Origin: an uncultured bacterium
GTDB lineage: Bacteria; Cyanobacteriota; Vampirovibrionia; Gastranaerophilales; Gastranaerophilaceae
NCBI GenBank assembly: GCA_902803265.1
Contig: CADCPD010000209.1
Span: 1-5,846, forward strand
DNA: 5,846 nucleotides
Reading direction: 5' to 3'
Shown: piece by piece, positions 1 through 4,506 of the stretch
Position numbering within the stretch: the first letter of the stretch is position 1
Layout: the number at the start of each line of letters is the position of its first letter
Position numbers and translations under genes: made by a program
The notes under the pieces: generated by a model
The model's input: only the letters and a program-made list of their open reading frames with translations
Databases searched by the model: none
What the model was told of the DNA's origin: nothing

Positions 1-1356
1 TACGGCTTTGTAATCCGTAACCTCTTCAACTCTTGAAACAACTTGTGAAGTTGAACCAAAGAAAAATATGCCATCAATATGAAGTACAGATATTTTATCA
101 TCACCGCTTACTGAAGAATCAGTTAACTCTTCAGCTTTTTCAAGATTTACTTCAAAATGTTTTGCGACTCTTACGGCAAATAAAATTGCAGATAAAACAA
201 TACCTACGCCAACTGCAAAAATTAAATCATATAAAACAGTAAGTAAAAATACCGCTATCATAACAATTAAATCTGATTTTGGTGCAAATTTTAAAACTTT
301 CAAAAATTTATAATCAACAATATCAATTCCGACTTTGATTAGAATTGCGGATAATATAGAAAGAGGTATTTTTGAAGCGAATGGTGCAAAGAAAAGAATA
401 ATACTTATTAAAAATAGTGAATGAATAACGCCTGAAAGGTTATTTGTTGCTCCGGCTTTGATGTTTACCACTGTTCTCATTGTAGCTCCTGCACCTGCAA
501 GACCGCCAAATATACCTGAGATAGCGTTTCCTAAGCCCTGTCCGAAAACTTCTTTTCTTGAATTGTGTTTTGTTTTTGTTATTGAATCCGCAACAAGCGA
601 AGTAAGTAATGAGTCAATACATCCTAATATTGCCAAAGATACGGCAGCCGGAAGAATTGTTTTGAATTCATTAAAACCTATCATTCCTATTTTAATAGAT
701 GGGAATGCTCTTGGAATTTCACCTATTGTTGCAACATCAAATTTTAAAAGAACGCTTAAAATTGTACAAAATAGTAAAGCTAACAAACTTGACGGTACTT
801 TTTCGTTAATTTTTTTAGGCGTTAAAAATACTATCAATAAGGTTATTATGCTTAAAAATAAAGCGTGAGGATTTATTTCGGAAAAATGTTTTACGAAGTA
901 AATAAGATGGTCAATCGGTGAACCCGAATAGGTTATACCGAAAAATGGTGTTATTTGAAGCAAAATTATAATAACCCCGATACCAGTCATAAACCCTGAT
1001 ATAACAGGATATGGAACATATCTGATAAGGTTTGCAATTTGTGTAAAAGATATTGCAATTTGTATTAACCCAGCCAAAAATATTGCCATAAATATTGTTG
1101 AATGGTTATTTGGATAAAGTAAAACCAAACCTGCAATAACAACTGTCATAGGTCCGGTTGGGCCTGAAACCTGAGTTGGAGTTCCGCCGAATAGTGCTGC
1201 GAAGAAGCCTACGAATATTGCACCATAAAGACCGGCTGTTGCGCCTAAACCGCTGGCTACACCGAAAGCAAGTGCCAAAGGTAAAGCTATTACACCTGCT
1301 GTTATACCGCCGAAAAGATTTCCTTTTATGTTTGATAAAAATTTTGTATTTTCCAT
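1..1356 (-). CDS. SulP-family inorganic anion transporter, C-terminus cut by window edge
   Basis: An inner-membrane anion permease of the SulP (SLC26-like) family, which moves sulfate, bicarbonate or related anions with Na+ or H+. The frame is open from the ATG at 1356 to base 1, giving 452 residues; full members have about 550. Visible family hallmarks are the N-terminal helix ALPLALAFGVASGL (residues 25-38), the GPTGPM motif (65-70) in the substrate-binding half-helix region, and the block SLVADSITKTKHNS (253-266) followed by FGGLAGAGATMRT (284-296). The acidic residue usually Glu in 'GAIESLL' is Asp here (D248). About a dozen hydrophobic segments fill residues 13-400. A cytoplasmic STAS domain starts near 420 (ISVLHIDGIFFFGS) and is incomplete only because the window ends. 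The start is supported by GAGGAAAG four bases upstream. It is transcribed divergently from the EamA gene. The substrate cannot be decided: BicA-like bicarbonate and sulfate carriers look alike at this level. Confidence 0.93.
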   Translation of the reverse strand, partial: MENTKFLSNIKGNLFGGITAGVIALPLALAFGVASGLGATAGLYGAIFVGFFAALFGGTPTQVSGPTGPMTVVIAGLVLLYPNNHSTIFMAIFLAGLIQIAISFTQIANLIRYVPYPVISGFMTGIGVIIILLQITPFFGITYSGSPIDHLIYFVKHFSEINPHALFLSIITLLIVFLTPKKINEKVPSSLLALLFCTILSVLLKFDVATIGEIPRAFPSIKIGMIGFNEFKTILPAAVSLAILGCIDSLLTSLVADSITKTKHNSRKEVFGQGLGNAISGIFGGLAGAGATMRTVVNIKAGATNNLSGVIHSLFLISIILFFAPFASKIPLSILSAILIKVGIDIVDYKFLKVLKFAPKSDLIVMIAVFLLTVLYDLIFAVGVGIVLSAILFAVRVAKHFEVNLEKAEELTDSSVSGDDKISVLHIDGIFFFGSTSQVVSRVEEVTDYKAV

Positions 1357-1360
1357 AATT

Positions 1361-1410
1361 CTTTCCTCTATTCCACTTTTGAATATATCATAAAAATTTT
1401 TCATTTTCAG
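1361..1410 (-). promoter_or_regulatory. Predicted promoter and ribosome binding site of the SulP gene
   Basis: Read on the minus strand, CTGAAA (1405-1410) and TATATT (1382-1387) are separated by 17 bases, a good sigma-70-type fit (four and five matches of six). Transcription would begin near 1375, leaving a leader of about 20 bases that contains the Shine-Dalgarno sequence GAGGAAAG (1361-1368), four bases before the ATG. The -35 box lies inside the spacer of the opposite promoter driving the EamA gene, so the two promoters probably cannot be occupied at once. Predicted by eye only. Confidence 0.5.
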
Positions 1411-1425
1411 TATTTTTGTTAGAAT
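1398..1425 (+). promoter_or_regulatory. Predicted promoter of the EamA transporter gene (leaderless)
   Basis: TAGAAT at 1420-1425 is a good -10 box, with a weak -35 candidate TTTTCA at 1398-1403 (16-base spacer). Only six bases separate the -10 box from the ATG at 1432, so transcription would start at or within a base or two of the start codon. No Shine-Dalgarno sequence lies upstream of that ATG. The TAG of the -10 box is also an in-frame stop codon (1420-1422), and no other start codon follows it before 1432, so the gene cannot start farther upstream. Confidence 0.45.
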
Positions 1426-1431
1426 GATTGT

Positions 1432-2295
1432 ATGCTCATTACTTATATAACATTGATTTTAAGAATATTATCAAATCCTGTTGCAAATGCTTTTCAAAAG
1501 AAAATTGTTCAATATAATTCTGCAACAGTGAGCAATTTTTATACATATGCGTTTATGAGTTTGTGCGTAATACCTTTTGCTTTAAAAGTTGATTGGATGA
1601 ATTTACCATTGAGTGTCTATGCTAATGCCTTTTTTGCAGGCTTGTTGTGTTCAACAGGTACGGCTTGTTTAATAAAAGCGTTGCAATCGGGTGATTTGTC
1701 AGTTTTAGGTCCGATAAATTCTTATAAATGTATTATAGGTTTATTTACGGCATTCTTTTTGTTAAGAGAAATTCCTACCGTTTTAGGTATTATAGGTATG
1801 ATCTTAATTATATTCGGAAGCTGGTTTGTATTTGATGCAACAGATGAGGGTTTTTCTTTAAAACTTTTTAAAAGACGAGATATCCGGTTGAGATTCTTAG
1901 CATTACTTTTAACCGGTATTGAGGCGGCATTTTTAAAGAAAGTTATAATACTTTCTTCACCTCTGATATCATTTTATTTGTGGTGTTTTTCAGGAGCTTT
2001 GTTTTCTCTCGTTTTGCTTTTGGCGTTCAGAAAGAATTTTGAAAAAGTGTCTTTAAAAAATACAAAATATTATGTTACGGTTGCTGTTTGTTTGGCTATT
2101 ATGCAATTATCGACAAATTATGTATTTGATAATATGAATGTCGGATTTGCTCTTGCCTTGTTTCAATTGTCAACATTAGTAACTTTGTTCTTAGGGTTTA
2201 AAATGTTTCATGAAAAAGATATGACAAAAAAGCTGATTGGAACCATAATAATGATAATAGGCTCAATTATGATTTTGTCAAAATCTTTTGTATAG
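1432..2295 (+). CDS. EamA/DMT-superfamily membrane transporter
   Basis: A 287-residue inner-membrane protein with the length and layout of the drug/metabolite transporter (EamA) family: ten predicted helices from two repeated five-helix units. The repeat can be seen directly. The first unit ends with ALQSGDLSVLGPI (83-95), LLREIP (110-115) and GIIGMILIIFGSWFV (119-133). The second ends with NVGFALALFQLS (236-247), MFHEKD (258-263) and LIGTIIMIIGSIMIL (268-282). The Glu at the end of the fourth helix of each unit (E113, E261) is the position usually acidic in this family. Substrates of EamA proteins are diverse (metabolite export, amino acids, nucleotide sugars) and cannot be read from sequence. 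The ATG at 1432 is the only possible ATG after the upstream in-frame stop; it has no Shine-Dalgarno sequence and sits just after a -10 box. It is divergent from the SulP gene. No clear terminator follows. Confidence 0.9.
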   Translation: MLITYITLILRILSNPVANAFQKKIVQYNSATVSNFYTYAFMSLCVIPFALKVDWMNLPLSVYANAFFAGLLCSTGTACLIKALQSGDLSVLGPINSYKCIIGLFTAFFLLREIPTVLGIIGMILIIFGSWFVFDATDEGFSLKLFKRRDIRLRFLALLLTGIEAAFLKKVIILSSPLISFYLWCFSGALFSLVLLLAFRKNFEKVSLKNTKYYVTVAVCLAIMQLSTNYVFDNMNVGFALALFQLSTLVTLFLGFKMFHEKDMTKKLIGTIIMIIGSIMILSKSFV

Positions 2296-2356
2296 ATAAA
2301 GTAACCTAAACTAAGCAGATACTATCTTTTTGACAGCGTTTGTTGTTATTTATGAA

Positions 2357-2381
2357 GTCCAAGTTATTAATACGCTTGGAC
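2357..2381. repeat. Perfect 7-bp inverted repeat with 11-base loop
   Basis: GTCCAAG (2357-2363) is matched exactly by CTTGGAC (2375-2381). It lies between the end of the EamA gene and the end of the broken Cys-rich frame, whose TAA stop (2367-2369) falls in the loop. Neither strand has a T-run straight after the stem, so it is not a standard rho-independent terminator. It may still fold in convergent transcripts and protect or end them. Confidence 0.4.
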
Positions 2382-2816
2382 AGTAATAGCTTTTGAACCG
2401 TCGGATCTACCGGGGCTAAAAGATGCATAGGCTGTATTACCATTTTCCACTTTGTATGCAGCTTCCATCGACATATTACTTCCTACACCATCTCCTGACG
2501 GAGCTCCACATGTAGCTCCAAGATGGACATCATCAAGGTCTCATCTTAGATTACCGTTTGAAGCACGACCGCAATCTATTTTTCTATTTTTCTCACAACA
2601 ATCTTGAGTACCTAAAGATGTACAGCATATGTCACTCTTACATTTATAAGAACAGCTACTATGGCAGGCGTTATCGCACCATGTGTATCGGCAACATGTT
2701 TTGGAAGCATCTGAAGTACAATATGTACTTCCTCGATACCAAGCTCCTGAACCCTTACGACATTTACATTCTGCTTCTGAGCTGTTTGCACCGGCACTAT
2801 AACATTTTGGTTTTAT
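2367..2816 (-). pseudogene. Degraded Cys-rich surface-protein gene fragment (pilin-like family tail)
   Basis: On the minus strand one frame is open for 91 codons (2816 to 2544), meets TGA (2541-2543), then runs 57 more codons to TAA (2367-2369). Another in-frame TGA lies at 2817-2819. There is no plausible start codon with a ribosome binding site and no prepilin leader or membrane segment. The first piece has 15 cysteines in 91 residues, including repeated Cys-Cys pairs (KTCCRYTWC, DICCTSLGTQDCCEKN). These resemble the CC-rich tail of the protein at 4507 (NVCCTATS, AVCCSN). The second piece continues with ATCGAPSGDG and ends in a Gly/Ser/Ala-rich stretch. The matching style on both sides of the inner TGA suggests one former gene hit by a nonsense mutation and missing its front end. 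Intact neighbours use TGG for Trp, which argues against TGA being read as Trp. A live selenoprotein or recoded gene is possible but unlikely. The exact 5' limit is uncertain. Confidence 0.55.
2500..2519. repeat. 6-bp inverted repeat inside the Cys-rich pseudogene
   Basis: GGAGCT (2500-2505) and AGCTCC (2514-2519) form a perfect 6-bp stem around an 8-base loop. Read on the minus strand it lies 21 bases after the in-frame TGA at 2541-2543. That is the distance range of bacterial SECIS elements, but the fold is small and may be chance. Confidence 0.3.
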
Positions 2817-2852
2817 TCAACACGAACGAAAAATTTTGATAAGATTATAGAT

Positions 2853-2945
2853 ATGGATGGCGATATAGAAAAAATAAAAGGGTATAAAATAATGAATAAA
2901 ATGATAACCAAACACGGCGGTGTTTTTAAGGTTACGAAAGACTAA
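2853..2945 (+). other. Short orphan reading frame, possible C-terminal gene remnant
   Basis: An open frame with protein-like composition runs to TAA at 2943-2945. From the ATG at 2853 it gives 30 residues, charged and mixed (MDGDIEKIKG, then KHGGVFKVTKD). The same frame stays open upstream (KKFDKIID) before any ATG, and there is no ribosome binding site. It looks more like the last part of a protein whose front has been lost than a complete gene. No family is recognised. Its left border coincides with the point near 2820 where the minus-strand Cys-rich frame stops making sense, so this may be a deletion or rearrangement junction. Confidence 0.22.
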
Positions 2946-2955
2946 TTTACGAAAA

Positions 2956-3672
2956 TTAATCATCTGTTTGGCTAAAGTTTACATGTTGTATATGGTGTCT
3001 TTTTACATAATTTCTATAGCTTTTATAATTTCTGTTTCTAAATTGAAACAAATATGCTCCACAACAGTGACCACCACCATATACACAATTTGGGAAGTGG
3101 TTACCTATTATATCATAAAGTTCAATTCTATCCTTAAGGATTTCAAAGTCAAAAATGTCTCTACCAAATTGGTTTGGACCTTTATATGGACCGTTTGCGT
3201 CGATATAAATCTCTCCACAACGATCTTCCGATAAATCACAAGTAGGGCTAAGATTTCTAAAAGCAATAGCCGTACCATCTTTTAGGAGGACTTTATATGA
3301 TGACACTACCCGTAAGCCGACACCCTTTCTACGTATAGCCTCCTTTGTAAAATAAACTTGCTTAGCAAAACATGTTCCATCATTTGTATATTCACAATTT
3401 TTTTCAACAGGAAGATTCTTTAAAAAAGCATTCGCTAAAATTTCTGTATTCATTTTTCCTTTTTCCCATTGAAGATTAGAAGTTTCTACTGTTTTTTGAT
3501 AAGCTTCATTCAACATATTAAATGTCTTTTCTGTCTTATACACTATGTATTGTTCATATACAAAATATGGAAGATAAACTAATACAGACAAACCTAATAT
3601 AACGAGACTTAATTTAAAAACTTTTTTAGAAATGTCAATTATACGTTGCTGAACTCGAAAATAAATTCTCAT
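2956..3672 (-). CDS. Membrane-anchored pilin-like protein lacking a prepilin leader
   Basis: A 238-residue protein of no named function. It has a basic N-terminus (residues 1-20), one transmembrane helix (about 21-41, LSLVILGLSVLVYLPYFVY), then an extracytoplasmic domain. The helix after the membrane (48-65, with LNEAY) and the body match the prepilin-like protein at 4507: DGTAIAF (132-138), PTC (143-145), CGEIYIDANG (152-161), GPNQFGRDIF (165-174). Seven cysteines (93, 101, 145, 152, 196, 203, 204) suggest disulphides outside the cytoplasm. The expected FTxxE prepilin motif is missing and the helix begins with an ordinary signal-anchor, so the protein is probably anchored but not processed by prepilin peptidase. 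The start at 3672 is supported by AGAGG seven bases upstream. It is a lone gene, divergent from the small secreted protein. A role in a pseudopilus or at the surface is inferred from similarity only. Confidence 0.75.
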   Translation of the reverse strand: MRIYFRVQQRIIDISKKVFKLSLVILGLSVLVYLPYFVYEQYIVYKTEKTFNMLNEAYQKTVETSNLQWEKGKMNTEILANAFLKNLPVEKNCEYTNDGTCFAKQVYFTKEAIRRKGVGLRVVSSYKVLLKDGTAIAFRNLSPTCDLSEDRCGEIYIDANGPYKGPNQFGRDIFDFEILKDRIELYDIIGNHFPNCVYGGGHCCGAYLFQFRNRNYKSYRNYVKRHHIQHVNFSQTDD

Positions 3673-3707
3673 ATTTTTTCCTCTTAATTTAATCTTAATT
3701 TTTTCTA

Positions 3708-3713
3708 ATTATA
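3708..3713 (-). promoter_or_regulatory. Predicted -10 box for the minus-strand pilin-like gene
   Basis: On the minus strand the sequence reads TGTTATAATT, a perfect TATAAT with the extended TGn element. No convincing -35 box is seen 17-18 bases upstream (best TGTAAA), as expected for an extended -10 promoter. The predicted leader is about 30 bases and includes the AGAGG ribosome binding site. Confidence 0.5.
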
Positions 3714-3775
3714 ACACAACATTTTTTGTTTTTTACAGAATTCTTTATAATTTTAAACTTATATTAAAAATTTTC

Positions 3776-3796
3776 GTATTGGGGGTATGCAAATAC
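3776..3796. repeat. Imperfect inverted repeat upstream of plus-strand promoter
   Basis: GTATTG (3776-3781) pairs with CAAATAC (3790-3796) with one bulged A, around the loop GGGGTATG. It overlaps where a -35 box of the 3809 promoter would lie, so it could be an operator or chance in AT-rich DNA. Confidence 0.2.
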
Positions 3797-3807
3797 TGTG
3801 AATAGTG

Positions 3808-3833
3808 GTATAATATACATGGCTTACTATAAT
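3808..3833 (+). promoter_or_regulatory. Two tandem TATAAT boxes before the small secreted-protein gene
   Basis: TATAAT occurs at 3809-3814 with an extended element (TGGTATAAT) and again at 3828-3833. The first gives a leader of roughly 25-30 bases. The second would start transcription at about 3840-3842, almost on the GTG at 3842 or a few bases before the ATG at 3848. The first box sits in the 11-base palindrome GTATAATATAC (3808-3818), which could be a repressor site. No strong -35 boxes are seen. Confidence 0.45.
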
Positions 3834-3847
3834 CAAATACGGTGAAA

Positions 3848-4087
3848 ATGATTTCTAAGATACTTAGGATGATTTGTGTTACTGCATTTTTGGGCATATT
3901 TCTATTTAATATTGCTACGAATATAAATGCTCAAGAATCACATCGTAAATCACAAAACTTCATAAATTATAAAACGGTTGCTGAACGTTCGGCTCATGCA
4001 CATCAGTCTTATGCGCCAAATATTGTGTATCTTGGTGATAGTGAAGTTCAGGGCAAAAACATGATAAAGTTGAACTCTCGAAGATAA
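3848..4087 (+). CDS. Small secreted protein of unknown function
   Basis: A 79-residue protein with a clear signal peptide: a short basic start (MISKILR), a hydrophobic core (VTAFLGIFLFNIA), and a likely cleavage after NINA just before QESHRKS (mature protein begins near residue 30). The mature part is only about 50 residues, polar and His-rich, and without cysteines. Near its end is NIVYLGDSEVQG, which resembles the first conserved block of SGNH/GDSL hydrolases (hydrophobic strand, then GDS). The protein stops 10 residues later, so it cannot be a working hydrolase; it may be the front of a truncated one or the match may be accidental. An in-frame GTG at 3842 would add two residues. GGTGA (3841-3845) is too close to the ATG to be a good ribosome binding site. 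It lies 58 bases before the BlaI-like gene on the same strand. Confidence 0.5.
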   Translation: MISKILRMICVTAFLGIFLFNIATNINAQESHRKSQNFINYKTVAERSAHAHQSYAPNIVYLGDSEVQGKNMIKLNSRR

Positions 4088-4109
4088 GATATGTAAGCCA
4101 AAACATGAT
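4056..4109. repeat. Pair of direct repeats before the BlaI-like gene
   Basis: AAAACATGAT occurs at 4056-4065 and 4100-4109, 44 bases apart, and the similarity extends a few bases each side with small gaps (CAAAAACATGATAAAG against CAAAACATGATTAAGG). The first copy is in the last codons of the small secreted protein. The second is about 40 bases before the repressor start. They could be binding sites for the repressor or a small duplication. Confidence 0.3.
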
Positions 4110-4145
4110 TAAGGTACAAAGATTAAGCATTAGAATGAGGTTATA

Positions 4146-4490
4146 ATGAGTTTAGGAACTCTAGAAATTGAAATATTAAATATAATTTGGCAGATACAAA
4201 AAGATGATGAAGATAAAAATATTTCCGTAAGCGACGTAGTTGATTATTTAAGCCACAAAAAAATCAAAAGAGCTTACACAACTGTAAAAACAGTTATGGA
4301 TAGGCTTGGGTCCAAGGAGTATCTCATCAGGTACAGGGTAGGAAAGAAATTTTATTACAAATCTGTAATGGACAAAGAAGAAATTGCTAAAATGGCTATA
4401 GAAAAGCTACTGAGTAACTTCTTTGACGGTAGTGAATCCGGTTTGATAAAATTTATCGAAAAAGAATTTGTAAATCTTGTAAAAGACTAA
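4146..4490 (+). CDS. BlaI/MecI/CopY-family winged-helix repressor
   Basis: A 114-residue cytoplasmic DNA-binding protein close to the usual length of BlaI/MecI proteins (about 120). The N-terminal winged helix follows the family pattern: LGTLEIEILNIIWQI (residues 3-17), SVSDVVDYLS (27-36), the recognition helix RAYTTVKTVMDRL (42-54), and the wing with YLIRYRVGKKFYYKS (59-73). The C-terminal part (76-114) is helical and would form the dimer arm; in BlaI and MecI this region is cut by the sensor protease. No BlaR/MecR-type peptidase (M56) is in view on either side, so its signal is unknown. TGAGG five bases before the ATG is a good ribosome binding site. The stop is 16 bases before the prepilin-like gene, so the two are almost certainly cotranscribed, and regulation of itself and that gene is the natural inference. 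Confidence 0.88.
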   Translation: MSLGTLEIEILNIIWQIQKDDEDKNISVSDVVDYLSHKKIKRAYTTVKTVMDRLGSKEYLIRYRVGKKFYYKSVMDKEEIAKMAIEKLLSNFFDGSESGLIKFIEKEFVNLVKD

Positions 4491-4494
4491 AAAA

Positions 4495-4500
4495 AAGGAA
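4495..4500 (+). promoter_or_regulatory. Ribosome binding site deciding the prepilin-like start
   Basis: AAGGAA lies six bases before the ATG at 4507 and inside the 16-base gap after the repressor stop. It supports this ATG over other starts and fits translation within one operon. Confidence 0.6.
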
Positions 4501-4506
4501 AACTTG

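Noticed and set aside
458..868. A 136-codon plus-strand open frame opposite the SulP gene
   Set aside because: It is antisense to a well-recognised, continuous SulP reading frame and has no start context of its own.
2318..2332. AGATACTATCT followed by Ts as the EamA terminator
   Set aside because: The palindrome has a one-base centre, so only about three pairs could form around a workable loop.
2500..2543. TGA plus downstream stem-loop as a selenocysteine insertion site
   Set aside because: The stem is short, the frame has no start codon or leader, another TGA lies upstream, and no selenoprotein family is recognised; nonsense decay explains it better. It is kept only as a check in the findings.
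2558..2839. A 93-codon plus-strand open frame and a 61-codon minus-strand frame (2612-2797) over the Cys-rich region
   Set aside because: Both overlap the minus-strand Cys-rich frame in other frames, lack ribosome binding sites and have no protein-like pattern; they are shadows of the decayed gene.
2909..2926. Hairpin AAACAC-GGCG-GTGTTT followed by Ts as a terminator
   Set aside because: The stem is only six mostly A-T pairs. On the minus strand, where it would end the pilin-like transcript, no T-run follows; on the plus strand there is no established gene to terminate.
4092..4118. TGTA (4092-4095) and TACA (4115-4118) as a classic BlaI operator
   Set aside because: The half-sites face the opposite way (TGTA...TACA) and the spacing is too wide compared with known BlaI/MecI operators.
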